The position numbers and the translations under genes are program-made. This document shows, piece by piece, positions 48,203 through 59,962 of a stretch of DNA of 64,000 bases. The notes beneath the pieces are model-generated. The model ran no database searches and had not been told where the DNA came from. It saw nothing but the letters and a program-made list of their open reading frames with translations. How positions within the stretch are numbered: the first letter of the stretch is position 1; each line of letters begins with the position of its first letter. Origin of the DNA: Lycium barbarum (lineage: Eukaryota > Streptophyta > Magnoliopsida > Solanales > Solanaceae); the NCBI RefSeq assembly GCF_019175385.1, contig NC_083346.1, positions 58,185,821-58,249,820 on the forward strand, given 5' to 3'.

Positions 48203-49174
48203 TTAGCTGCTTTCTGGGTTAGCTTTGTCAGTGGCGCTGAAATAGAAGAAAAATCCTTCTACGAATCTTCTGTAATAACCTGCCAAACCCAGAAAACTAC
48301 GAACTTCAGTAGGCGTTGTAGGCCTTGGCCCAGTCTTTATAGCTTCAATCTTCTCGGTATCCACCCAAATACCATCAGCTGAAATAATGTGCCCCATAAA
48401 AGTCACAGAATTCAACTAGAACTCACATTTAAATTTTTTTGCATATAACTTCCAAGCCTGAAGAATTCTAAGGACAGCATATAAATGATCTGCATGCTCT
48501 ATCTCGAATCGAGACTATACCAAGATTTCATGGATGAACACAATCACAAACAAATCTACGAAAGGCCTGAACACATTATTCATCAGATCCATGAATATCG
48601 CCGGTGCATTAGTCAACTCGAACGACATTACCCGAAACTCGATATGACCATATCTCATTCTGAAGGCCGTCATCGGAATGTCCTTCTCTTTAACTCTCAC
48701 CTGGTGGTACCTTGATCTAAGATCTATCTTCGAAAACCATTTAGCACCCTGCAGCTAATCAAATAAATCATTAATTCTTGGGAGTGGATATTTATTCTTG
48801 ATCATCACCTTATTCAGTTGTCTGTAATCAATACACACTTGCAAGGAGCCGTCTTTCTTCCTTACAAATAATACAGATGCTCCCCATGGCGACGAACTAG
48901 GCCTAATAAAGCCTTTCTCGAGAAAATCCTTCAGTTGCTCTTTCAACTCTTTTAATTCTGCAGGAGCCATTCTATAAGAAGGAATAGATATGGGCTTAGT
49001 ATCTGGTAGCACATCAATGGTAAAATCAATCTCCCGTTCTGGTGGAAGTCCCCGAAACTTGTCCGGAAACACATCTGGAAACTCATTCACTACTGGGACA
49101 AATTGAAGAGTTGGCAACTTCGCTTCTGTATCTTGGACCCGGACTACATGATAAATATAACCTTTAGCAATCAT
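48203..49174 (-). pseudogene. Reverse transcriptase of element D, active site lost
   Basis: Frame 49174-48755 has [38 protein letters not shown] and [11 protein letters not shown]. Frame 48700-48515 has [19 protein letters not shown] and ends [11 protein letters not shown], so the catalytic FIDD is FIHE (48532-48527). The usual SFGLTNAP is SFELTNAP. Frame 48415-48203 has the thumb, [14 protein letters not shown]. Between frames there are at least two frameshifts or stops. Confidence 0.9.
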
Positions 49175-49387
49175 CTTTCTGCCTTGAGATAGGAAATAAA
49201 CCTACCTCTCAGAGTCGCTGTATTACCCTTCCATTCTAAAACTGGTTCCCCTAGAAACTAGAAACGAACCATTTTTGTCCTACAGTCAACATTGGCATAA
49301 CAAAAGCCAACCAATCCATACCCATAATAACATCAAAATCTACCATGCTCAGCTCAATCAAATCTGCCATAATACGACGATCACAGA

Positions 49388-49610
49388 CTATAACCACACA
49401 ATTTCTGTATCCCGTTTAGCTATCACTGGGTCACCAACAGGTGTAAATACCTCAAAAGGTTTAATCAACTCACGTTTTACCCCGAACCGACCGACAACAT
49501 AAGGGGTAACATACAAAAATGTAGAACCTGGATCAATCAATGCATATACGTCATGAGAAGATACTGATAATATACCTGTGACCACATTAGGGGAGGACTC
49601 AAGATCCTAT
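49388..49610 (-). pseudogene. Aspartic protease of element D
   Basis: Frame 49585-49388 starts MVTGILSVSSHDVYALIDPG, then STFLYVTPYVVGRFGVKREL and FEVFTPVGDPVIAKR. The active-site triad reads DPG, as in B. The second half ([18 protein letters not shown], about 49345-49310) is in another frame. Confidence 0.82.
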
Positions 49611-50989
49611 CGTCCAGCCAGTGTATAGATACGGTGCTGAGGACCACTCGTGCTGGACGCTCCTCCTTTACCTCTACCTTGGCCTGCTGGTATCTATAAG
49701 CCTTGCCCCAGATGGCGTATAGATGATGAAGAACTAGCTGTTGATCCTGTAGGCTGGACCATACCTCTACCACCTCTCGATGGACAGTCACGCATAATAT
49801 GGCCTGGCTGACAGCAGGCATAACTAATATCTATACCCAATCGGCACTGTCCCAATATAACTTACCACACTGAGCACATCGTGGTAAAGGTGGCCTCATC
49901 TGGCTTGAATCACCTCTATACTGAGAACCCGAAGCTCTGAAACTCTGACTTGGTCTAGAGTGAATAGGTCGATCAAATGTATGTCCCGCAAATCGTGGAG
50001 GTGCACTAGCCGCTGAATGGCATGAGTGCCTAGAATACTGCCGCCTCTGACCCCCTCTAAACTCACTAATAGGACTAGAGGATCTGGCCCTCTTACTATA
50101 ACCCCTATCATGCTCACGCTCTCTCCTCCGCTGTTGTTACTGTCACTCCTCAATATTCTGGGCATGGGCCTGTATACGAGAAATATCCATACCATCCTAA
50201 AATGAGGCCATTAAAAAATCATCAATCAAATGCTGCCCCAAACCATTCACAAATCGGTGAACACGATCTCCCATGTCAGCCACCATAGATGGAGCATACC
50301 TAGCCAGAGAATTAAAACGAAGGCTATGCTCTCAGGCACTCAGATTCCCCTATCTGAGGTTCAAGAACCTATCAGCTCTGGCCCATCGAACCTCTGGTGG
50401 CAAGTAATATAGAAGGAAAGCATCCACAAATTCTTGCCATACCGGTAGAGGCGCGTTAACCCCTCTAGAAGACATCTAAACCGTGTAGCAATGAACAACA
50501 ACATCCCGCAATCTATAGGAGGCCAACTCTACCGATTCAACATCCGAAGCTTGCATTACCCACAATGTTCTCAACATTCCATCTATAAAGTTCTGCCGGT
50601 CCTCGTCCGGTTTTGACCCAAAGAATTCTGGAGGGTATAAACTAATAAAATCATGGAATCTGGCACTCATAGCTCTATCACCATGACCCGTACCTTGCCG
50701 CTGACCCTGAGCGGCTACTAACTGGGTCACTATCTGAATAGCCTCTCTCATCTCCTGACCTGAGGCATTCGGTAGAGGAAATGGGTGTGTTGGAGCTGGA
50801 GCTGGAACTGAGGCTCCTCCATGCTCCTCTAAAGTAGGCGGAGTGTGAAAGGACCGAGGTGGAACCTCATTCTAGGACTCTCTCTCCTCTATATCTGTAG
50901 GGGGTACCCGCTCAGTCCTCCTATTTGCCGCTGACTTTCCCTTCTGGGCTGCTGTTGTTTTTCTCTTCACAGGCAGCCCTGAAATCATA
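49611..50989 (-). pseudogene. gag of element D
   Basis: The start resembles that of B (MISGLPVKRKTTAAQKGK, near 50989). The capsid core lies at 50751-50476 (ARFHDFISLYPPEFFGSKPD, then VELASYRLRDVVVH). A middle part (about 50195-49896) and a zinc-motif part (about 49880-49780) are in shifted frames. Many stops. From 50990 to 51168 there is leader sequence only. Confidence 0.8.
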
Positions 50990-51168
50990 ACACACGATCA
51001 AGAAACAAAAGTCCTTATAAAATGGCTCTACCACATAATCTAAGATGAGAAAGGAAGGTCAATCATTCCTAAATGCCCCGCAGCCTCCTGTTTATAAGTG
51101 TAGCGCGCTTCACACCCATAAACAAGACTCTACTGGACATGACTCATAGACACACCCTAGAACGAACT

Positions 51169-51180
51169 ACATTGATACCA
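51169..51180 (-). other. Degenerate primer binding site of D
   Basis: TGGTATCAATGT on the - strand: the first eight bases fit initiator Met-tRNA and the rest is changed from AGAGC-type. It lies four bases from the 5' LTR. Confidence 0.75.
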
Positions 51181-51184
51181 CTTC

Positions 51185-53496
51185 TGTCACGACCCAACTG
51201 GAAGGCCATGATGGGCATCCAGAGCTAACCCACTGAGAACCTCTTATCATACTTTTCATAATCACATCTAGATGAGACACATGGCTAACTCACAATTACC
51301 ATACTGATGAAGCACAAGTTCCTTCGAACATATGCACGTCTATATAAACATCATCTACTATGCCCATATGTACAAGCTGATAAGGCTGCCAAAATGATAT
51401 ACAAAATATGAACCGAGACGGTTATGGGATATCTAGCTATGTACATCTGTCTACGAGCCTCTACAAAGAGTATGTAATATAATAAAGATGGGACAGGACC
51501 CAAACATGCCTAAGTATGTACACAAAAGAATAATACCAACTAAGTTGTAGCTCCGGATCAAATGGAGAACTTCTATGCATTCGCTGATGAAACAACCTAG
51601 GTGTCTGGTCCGTCTCCCCGTCTACCTGCGGGCATGAACGCAACGTCCATAAATAAAAGGATGTCAGTATGAATAATGTACTGAGTATGCAAGGCGTTGA
51701 TAACAGCATAACGAAAGAATGCGAATCATATGAGATGACGAGATCAAATTATACCTCAGAAGGCGGCTGCTATGCATACTTAATCTTTCTAAAAAAAACA
51801 TTATCATACATACATACTTAATAATACCGTACCCAGCCAGATAGGCTCGGTCTCCCTCATACCCGGCCATATCAAGGCTTGGTGTTCCCCTGTACCCGGC
51901 CATAACAAGGCTCAGTGTTATCCGTACCCTACTACAGCAGTGTGCACATCTACGTGCCATACCCAGCCGACTATAGCACGGCTCGGTGTGGGAAAAATAC
52001 ATACATAGTAGATAAAGCATGAATGAGAGTCCAAAGGAAACATTACAACTCCATCAGAGTGACACAAAGTCGGTGAACCTCCGATTACTATTATGGAATC
52101 ATCTTTATCACTATATTTTCTCATTAGGGTCAACTATCACAAGATGAGATCAACAATGAGGAACAAGATCAATAATATCATAAGAGCATCAGAACTATAA
52201 GCTTTAGCACTTCTAGGAATGAAGTCATCATGGAAGACATTATGAATATCATGTATAAGTTAACGACAATGGAATCATGCCTTAAGAAAGAAAGGATTAG
52301 CCTTAGCATACCTTTACGTCTCCTTAATTACTTAACGTTCTCCTCCCAATCCCACAAATCTACATCCAAGAGGATTCTTACTAAGGTTAAGTCTTAAAAA
52401 CACTCTTAAGTTAAAACTAGAGTAATTAGCGAGCTAACGGAATATGGGCAACACTTCCCCTATCTCATCAACTTTACACCAAACTTCAAAACAATTCCCA
52501 AATAACAATAATAAAATCAACAATACCATAGTAAAGAAATTATATTCAATTTAATCTCAAATTTATCCAAAATCCCCTTTCAAGTTCACCTTATAGTCAT
52601 CAACTTCAATTCAACACTTTATCACTTCTCTTCTATGGTTCTTCCCTCTCCAAAACTTGCTAAACCTTTAAATCAACTTAATCATATAAATAGGATCAAA
52701 AAAATACCTTATAATGGAAGAACTTCACTTTACTCAACTCCTTCGAAGATCAAGTTCATCACCTCCTTGAAGAGAAACAAGAACAATCACCTTCCATGGA
52801 TTATCTTGAGGTTTCGATGTTTGATCTTCTTTCTTGATGGTATGGAAGATTTTGAAATATTGTGGAGCCTTCAAGAACTCTCAATAACTCTTAATAATGT
52901 GGGGAAACAAGTGTGGGAAGTTAATGTGAAAAATGGGGTCTTTTGGGATTTAAAAAAAAGCTGAAAATCGTCGCACCGCCCCGTGTTGCGGTGAGTATGC
53001 GGCTCCACATACTGAGTATGCAGCCGCATACTCCCTCCACAACATGGGGGTGGCATTGGGCAGAAAGCTCAGCCAAAGTGGTGAGTTTTCTGCCAATATG
53101 CGGCTCAGCATATAGAGTATGCGGCCGCATATTGCCGTATTTCCCCCAATTTTGCGAAAATGCGATCTTTTCGATTCGTTTGACCTCCAAACCTTATGGG
53201 ACCTTCTTGGCACTTGTGTAAAACTTCATTGAACATATAAGAACAATTATACCTCCCTATTATTGTGATTCTAAGGAATTTATAACTCAAATGATACGTA
53301 ATCTTCCCAAAACATGATTCAAATTCCAATTTCTTCAACGAACTTACTTCCGCTGATTCATATGACTCCAAAACCTTAAGGTATATACTTAAAATGATCA
53401 AATACCCTTCTTAAACTTGTAAGGGATTCATATCCAATTTAGGCTTGTGTTAGTTTAATCATAATGCAAACGACACAAAATTTCCAAAGTGTAACA
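51185..53496 (-). repeat. 5' LTR of element D
   Basis: TGTCACGACCC.. to ..AAGTGTAACA, 2312 bases, complete. It contains the hairpin TCAGTAT..GTACTGA (51664-51684), the 'acctgcgggcatgaacgcaacgtcc' block (51622-51647), a tandem array of 'cccggccat..aaggct.ggtgt' units (51838-51985) and the promoter block. Confidence 0.92.
52950..53140 (-). promoter_or_regulatory. Promoter block of the D 5' LTR
   Basis: Copies of gagtatgcggccgcatat; the core ATGCGGCCGCAT is a perfect 12-base palindrome near 53120. Others are at about 52995, 53015 and 53100. A T/A-rich tttttttaaatccc follows on the - strand near 52960. The same block in the 3' LTR (45455-45600) is decayed (gagtatgtggccg). Confidence 0.6.
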
Positions 53497-53501
53497 ATTC
53501 G

Positions 53502-53830
53502 CTTTCCCCGGATGGTTGAGGATATCTACATCATATTCCTTAAGAAACTCGAGCCGTCTTCTCTGTCTGAGATTCAACTCCATCTACTTGAAAATATATT
53601 GAAGGATCTTATGGTTAGTTAAAATATCAACGTGCACTCTATAAAAATAGTGATGCCATATCTTATGTGCGAAAACCATAGCTGCCAACTCTAAGTCATG
53701 AGTCGGATAATTCTTTTCATGAGCCTTAAGCCGTCGGGATGCATAATCTACAACCTTACCATGCTGCATTAAGACACATCAGAGACAAACTCCTGAAGCA
53801 TCACCGTACACCACGAACCCTTCAGCTCCC
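53502..53830 (-). pseudogene. RNase H of element C
   Basis: The first catalytic part is at about 53810-53770 (broken). Frame 53769-53584 reads [34 protein letters not shown] and then [12 protein letters not shown], so the Asp of YTDH is Asn here. At 53502 element D interrupts it within the HPGK..ADALS region; it resumes at 44277. Confidence 0.83.
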
Positions 53831-54900
53831 TCTGGTAATGACAAAGATTGGGGCAGAAATCAACCTCGTTTTCAACTCCTTAAAACTTTGTTCACATGCA
53901 TATGACCATTGAAACTTGGCCTTCTTCTGAGTCAACTTAGTCAGGGGAGCATAGATAGAGGAAAACCCCTCTACAAAACGCCTATAATAGCCTGCCAGAC
54001 CCAAGAAACTTCTTATCTCTATTGCTGAGGTAGGACTAGGCCAATTCTTCACAGCGTATATTTTCTTAAAATCCAATCTAATGCCTTCATCTAAAATTAC
54101 ATGGCCTAAAAACGCCACTGACCTTAGCCAAAATTCGCACTTTGAAAATTTTGCATAAAGCTCACGATCCCGAAGTATTTACAACACTATTCTGAGATGT
54201 TCTGCATGATCAGTCTCACTACGAGAATACACCAAAATGCCATCAATGACGAATAAATCAAGGTAAGGCTTGAAGACCCTATTTATATGGTCCATGAAAG
54301 CGGCTGGTACATTTGTCAACCCAGAGGAAATGACAAGAAATTCAAAATGACCATAACAGGTTGAAAAAGAGGTCTTTGGAATATCAACTTCCTTAACCTT
54401 TAACTAATGGTATGCTGATCTGAGGTCAATCTTCAAATAACACTGGGCAACCTGAAGTTGGTCAAATAAATTATCAATTCTCGAGAGAGGATACTTTTTT
54501 TTTAATGGTGACTTTGTTCAACTGACGGTAGTCAATGCACATGCATAAGGATCTATCTTTCTTCCGGACAAACAGGACTAGTACTCCTCAAGGTGAGACA
54601 CTTGGCCTAATAAATCCTTCGTCAAGACGATCTTTCAACTAGGCTTTTAACTCTTTCAAATCTGTTAGAGCCATTCCGTATGGCAGAATAGATATCGGCT
54701 CAGTGCCGGGAAATAGATCAATTTTAAAGTCTATTTCCCTGTCGGGAGGAACTCCAGGGAGATCTTCTGGAAAAACTTCTGGAAACTCCTAATGATTGGT
54801 ACGGACTGGAGAGTTGAGGTCTGCGTATCTGTATCCCTGAATCGGATTAAGTGTTAAATATAACTCTTGGAAATCATCTTTCTTGCTTTAAGATAAGAGA
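53831..54900 (-). pseudogene. Reverse transcriptase of element C, active site deleted
   Basis: The fingers (about 54780-54560) and palm are in several frames. At 54250-54239 the active-site block reads [11 protein letters not shown] where B has [13 protein letters not shown], so three codons are gone and the second Asp is Gly. Frame 54118-53822 has [19 protein letters not shown] and [17 protein letters not shown], the thumb. Confidence 0.83.
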
Positions 54901-55330
54901 TAAACCTAAGCCTGGGTACTACTGAATTGCCCTTTCATTCTATGACTGGTTCATCAGGAAACTCAAATCTTACTATTTTGGTTCTACAACCTACTGTGGC
55001 ATAAAATGAAGCCAACCAATCCATACCTATGATTACATAAAAGTCTGTTATCTCCAACTTTGCTAAGTCGGCTATGGTTCAGCAGTGATAGACTAAAACT
55101 GGGCAACCCCTATAAATACGTCAGGCTATGAGTGACTCTCCAACTAGAGTGGACACTTCAAAGAGTTCATGCAACTTTTCTAGTTCTATCCCAAATATCT
55201 TAGCAATAAATGGGGATACATAAGATAGGGTAGATCCTAGGTCAATAAGAGCATAACCGTCAAAAGTGAAAACTGTTAATGTATGTGTGACAACATGTTC
55301 ACGTGCATCTGTATCTTGATGACCTGCTAA
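54901..55330 (-). pseudogene. Aspartic protease of element C
   Basis: In frame 55462-55121, DGYALIDLGSTLSYVSPFIA shows the active-site region with DLG in place of DSG or DPG. FEVSTLVGESLIA follows. The second half (MDWLASF, about 55010) is out of frame. Confidence 0.78.
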
Positions 55331-56627
55331 AGCATACAAGCAGTTTTGACCTCCGCCAGCATTACCAGACTTAGCTGCACCACACCCTGGCTGGGCTTGA
55401 GCATTCCGAGGAGCTGCTGAAATTGTAGACTGAGCCACACCACCTCTGGTACCCTGCCTCACTCATGGACAGTCCCTCTGAAAGGTGCCCCACTGGCAAC
55501 ACTCATGTCTTATATCCATGTCCATGCGACACTCCCTCGGGTGTATCTTACCACACTTGTTGCAAACCGTGTTATCATAAGTCTTTTGACCTACACTGCC
55601 CTGCAACTGGGGGCATGCTGCTCTGAAACTCTGTATCTTATGATCGTGCCTGAAATTTGGGGCTTGGGCACTGGCTGCAGAGCAAGCGGGTCCTGGCTTA
55701 TTTTTGAAGAACTGCCCGCCTCTACCTCCCTGAGATCCCCCATCATTGAAGTTACCTACAGACTTGCCCTCTAATTGAATTCCCTGTCTCTCTATTTCTG
55801 TAGTGCCTCTTCTTCCTTCATTCTGTCCTTGTTACCTTGTACAAAAGCAACCATCTTGGTGATGGTCATGTCCTTATATTGAGCAGTGATATTAGCATCA
55901 CCATACAAGTCGGGTAAAGTCCCAGCACATATTGCCTAACTTTGGCCCTCATATCGGGGACCATATGCAGAGCATACTTGGCCAAAGAAACAAACTTGAG
56001 GTAGTACTCGTTAACACTCATGTTATTCTGCTTGAGTCTCTCAGCTTTAAAGGCCTTTGCCTCTCTGACCTCTAGCAGCAGGAAGTGGCCAATAAAAGCA
56101 TATATAAATTTATCCTAAGTCGCAGGAGATGCACTTTTCCCTCGGGACTGTTCCCATGACTCATACCAAATATGAGCAACATCCTGCAACTGATAAGCTC
56201 CCAACTCTACTACCTCTGTCTCAGTAGCATGCATAACACAAAAAGCCTTCTGAAGCCCATCGATGAAATTTTGGGGATCCTCCGCCCTAATAGACCCTGT
56301 GAATATTGGAGACTTCATACGCAGAAATTCCTGGGTCCTGAAACTAGACGACCCTTCACTAGTACCTGGCCTTGGAGCCGTTCCTTGACGTTGTGCTTGG
56401 GTAGTAACAATTTGGGTTAGCAGCTGGATAGCTCTCCTAACATCCATGTCAACGGAACTGGGTGGCGAGACTGGAGTACGGACCTCCGCATGTCCTCTAG
56501 TAGCAGGTAGGAGTGTTGAACCTGATACAGCTCTCTAAGTCTGAGGGTCCACCTCGGAAGCAACATTAGCAGTAGCTCTTTGGCTAGTAGTTGAAGTCCT
56601 CTTGTTGTACTTTCTTTTCGCAGGCAT
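55331..56627 (-). pseudogene. gag of element C
   Basis: The start is MPAKRKYNKRTSTTSQRA at 56627, with a stop after about 29 codons. The capsid core is at 56447-56115 (MDVRRAIQLLTQIVTTQAQR, FLRMKSPIFTGSIRAEDPQN, then VVELGAYQLQDVAHIWYESW). The second part (about 56100-55860) is in broken frames. Degraded zinc motifs lie at about 55575-55470. From 56628 to 56829 lies the leader; the Met primer site seems to be missing between 'cctaagctt' and the LTR. Confidence 0.82.
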
Positions 56628-56829
56628 TTTCTGAAATACGTAATACACACGAGTTGGAAGAATTCCTGAAAGCATAGCTCTAATTGCACGATCTACTGTA
56701 TGAAAGAAGTGAGACAATCCTAGATGTCTTGGTTGTCAATTGTTTACATATGTGGCACGCATACATGCATAAATGTGACCCCACTGGACACGGTTTCATA
56801 GACTCTCTAAGACACTTAAACCTAAGCTT

Positions 56830-57223
56830 TGTCACATGCCGAACCATGGCCTGGGCGTAACACGGAACTCGGTGCCTGACTGCATGTGACCGAGCGAACC
56901 ACATGGCTTGCTGAATCAACATGGGACATGTACTGATGCGGAATACAAGTTAAATCATGAAAGTCTGAATAAGCATGAGCTTTTGTAATCATAAGTCTGA
57001 AAATAACATTTTAAAAACAAGTACGAAAATCATGATAATGTAGCCGACAAGGCTAAACACAACTGAGTATCTGACATGAAATGCTATAATAGTCTATGAA
57101 ACCTCTTACATGAGTCTGAAAGCTAAATTGTGTACCGGGACAACGCCCCATCATACCTCTACTGCATGACATGAAATAAAATAAAATAAGACAACACTCC
57201 GAATAAAGTAGGGCTCACAATAG
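56830..57223 (-). repeat. 5' LTR of element C, inner 394 bases
   Basis: Starts TGTCACATGCCG and matches the 3' LTR of C (37977 onward) up to 'gggctcacaatag', where element E begins. The rest of this LTR is not in the window. Confidence 0.88.
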
Positions 57224-59934
57224 TATCACGACCCAAACCGGAGGGTCATGACTGGCACCTGGTGCCTACTCAACCAAGCGCCACGTACTTTGCTTTTTCT
57301 TAATCATTAAACTTATCCTAGCCATTCAAGGCCACATTGTAGTATGTCTACAACAAATACTTTAAACATAATTCATAATACCTAACCCCAAAAGGATGTA
57401 TATATAAACCTAGGGACCGACAAAGCCTTCACAATAGGCTGACATGAAATAACTAAAACTATACATAAGATATTGCCTGCAAATCCTCTAAGAAAACATA
57501 ATCATAGTATATAAGTTAAGACAGGGCCCCCGACATACCCATAGTACAAAAATACATATACAGAACCCTAACTCGGTAATACTCCAGGAAGAAGTGGAGC
57601 TCAACAACAAAAAGCTGATATTTGGAGGCAGCCTATAGTGGAGGATCCTCTCCTCGACTATCTAGACCTGAATAGCATGAAACATAGTTCCCCCAGGCAA
57701 GAGGACTATCAGTATGAAGAATGTACCGAGCAATAAGAAACTGTCAATGAGAGGGATAAGAATCAACCTGTAACGTCCGACTTGCCGCTGAGGGCCATAA
57801 CATGCATATACTATCATCTCGTAAGTATAACAACATATATGTACAATGCTACAATATTTACTACCTTATTATTAAAATGCTAACTGCCCAACCGGTCATC
57901 GTTCGGTGGTAGATAGGGTACTCTAACCAAGCATGTATACTTATAGGCCATGTGTGGGATATAATATACAATATGAATGCAACTATTTACATATGAAATA
58001 CCATGAGGGTGGCACCTTTCCATTTCAATAGACCGTCCATAGGGCTCACCTTTACCTTGGGCTAAACTATGTGTTTCATTATCAGACCGTTCATAGTCAA
58101 CCTTTTATGTGCACCTATGCGCATCATAGTCCGTCTATAGGGCATACAACATCTGAATAATTATGCGCCTATGCGTATCATAGTCCGTACATAGGGAATA
58201 CAACATCTCAATATGCAATGAACATAATGCAAATGGCCATTCTTATGCAACATATATGCAAATATACAATAGACATTCTGGAAATTGTATTCATGCACTT
58301 ATGAACATACATATACCACCTCATATCTTATTCTTTCGTAAGTACATAAGAATTCGGGGAATTCTTTAAGATCTTTAGAACTTCCTTCGGAGTGACGTAA
58401 GGTCGTTACACCTCCGATTACGTTATGAATACTAGCATCCTTACCATGAACTCAACAAGACTTAGAATCCTATACATAACATACTTTGAACAACATCAAT
58501 AGGAAAGTGAATGACTTGGGTGCCCTTACATGCTAAGAGTGGAGTCGTTTTGAAATAACATTCGTTTTAACTTAAAACATGGCAAGAGAAGAAAATATTA
58601 GCCTTAACATACCTTCCATCAAGTGCTCACTAACCACATCATACTCAACGCATAACACTCCCACCTGAAAGAATGACAATCATGTGCGTTAGGCTCAGAG
58701 GATATTTGTATACAACACATATCGAGCAAGTAACTCGTTTTTATCATGATTCGGGCAGCATCTCCTCTATTTTCTTTCAACCCATAGCTCAAAAACAAGA
58801 ACAATAACAAAAGCCACAATATATCCAAAATCATATTTCATAATTTACATCCAAACAAAGCCAAGAACAACACAAATAGGCCACACCTTCAACAACATGA
58901 TATACAAGCTTTACATGTTATCTTGTAACTTCTCTATCCAAAAAACTTAACCAACATCAAAATAACCTTAAGCATAAGTAATAACACAATAACATAACAT
59001 CAAGAGAATCATGTACATGTTATTCACCATGATTTCCATCCATAACAATGTTTGCATATGCTTCAAAAACAGTCCAACAACACAAGAACAACATCCCATC
59101 CTTCTTTCAAGTTTGTCTTACCTTCTTTTACTTAAATAACACAACCAACACCAAGATAGTCTTAAACATAACCAAGAAGGTGATGTACTTACCTCAAATA
59201 GAAACTCCAATTCATAATCCAAGAGTTACCAAGCTTACAACCACCCATAATGGCACTACAACATCATAGAGATAGTTTCCTTGTAGTTTCCACACTTCTT
59301 GCCTTGGGTTTGAGTTGATTAAGATTGATTTCACCTTTGAACCTTTACGAAGTGTTTAGGGGTCTTATAGAGAGCTTAGGGTCGAGGTTTGGATGAGAAA
59401 TGATGAAAAATGAACTCTCCAACACTTTTAAAACAAGAAAGGTTGGCCACCGCCTCCCATGTATGCCCAGAGTGTATGGGCTATACTTTCATGTACAGGC
59501 CATACTTTTGGGTTGTACCTGGGCCTGCATTTTTCCAACTTTCTGCCAACTTTTGGATAATGAGGTACAAGATGTACTTTTTTGTACGGGTTGTACATGA
59601 CACCGTGCTTCTCAGATTTGTGAACTGTCAGTTGTATTGGAAAGAAGACTCTATGAACTTGAATTTACATAGGCTATTCATTCCATAACTCCTCATATGC
59701 TATGATATACACCTCCCTCAAGTTTGACCAAAAATCTTGTCCAGAATTTTGCCAAACTTTTCCAAAGTTTTGACAAACTTATTTTCTTCGATTCGCTTGA
59801 TCCCGAAACCTTTTGATACATGCTTAATACTTGCTAAAGGTCTTCCTTAACCTTATAGGATTTCCATGGCCTTTTTGGGCTTACGTTAGTTCACTTACAA
59901 CACAAACAACGCAAAATATTTACGAGATGTAACA
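57224..59934 (-). repeat. 3' LTR of element E
   Basis: On the + strand it begins TATCACGACCC (the usual TG is TA) and ends ..GATGTAACA, 2711 bases. It has a tandem array of 'catagtccgt.catagggaatacaacatct' units at 58020-58210 and the hairpin TCAGTAT..GTACCGA at 57709-57729. Confidence 0.82.
59440..59605 (-). promoter_or_regulatory. Promoter block of LTR E
   Basis: Inverted motifs based on gtaca..cc..tgtac (catgtacaggccatac, gtacgggttgtacatg), 330-490 bases from the LTR start. Weaker than in the other LTRs. Confidence 0.4.
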
Positions 59935-59962
59935 TCCTCCCCCCCACCCCCACCCTCACCCC
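59935..59962 (-). other. Polypurine tract of element E
   Basis: On the + strand 'tcctcccccccacccccacc' follows the LTR directly, an unusually long G-rich tract on the - strand. Confidence 0.75.

Larger units (their letters stand above)
44283..53496 (-). mobile_element. Full-length Ty3/gypsy chromovirus D, degenerate
   Basis: Complete from 5' LTR (53496-51185) to 3' LTR (45959-44283), flanked by ATTCG at 44278-44282 and 53497-53501. It sits inside the RNase H region of element C. Gag-pol is homologous to B at every domain but carries many stops, and the RT catalytic Asp pair is lost. A 108-base LTR segment (44489-44596 against 51988-52095) differs at only about 2 positions, so D is much younger than C. 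Confidence 0.93.
37977..57223 (-). mobile_element. Ty3/gypsy chromovirus C, oldest in the nest
   Basis: Read on the - strand: partial 5' LTR (57223-56830), gag, protease, RT, RNase H, integrase, chromodomain and 3' LTR (39999-37977). It is interrupted by element D (44283-53496) in RNase H and a solo LTR (41340-43804) in integrase; element E cuts its 5' LTR. The first about 180 bases of its two LTRs differ at about 22 positions (12 percent, counted by eye), so it is old. Confidence 0.87.
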
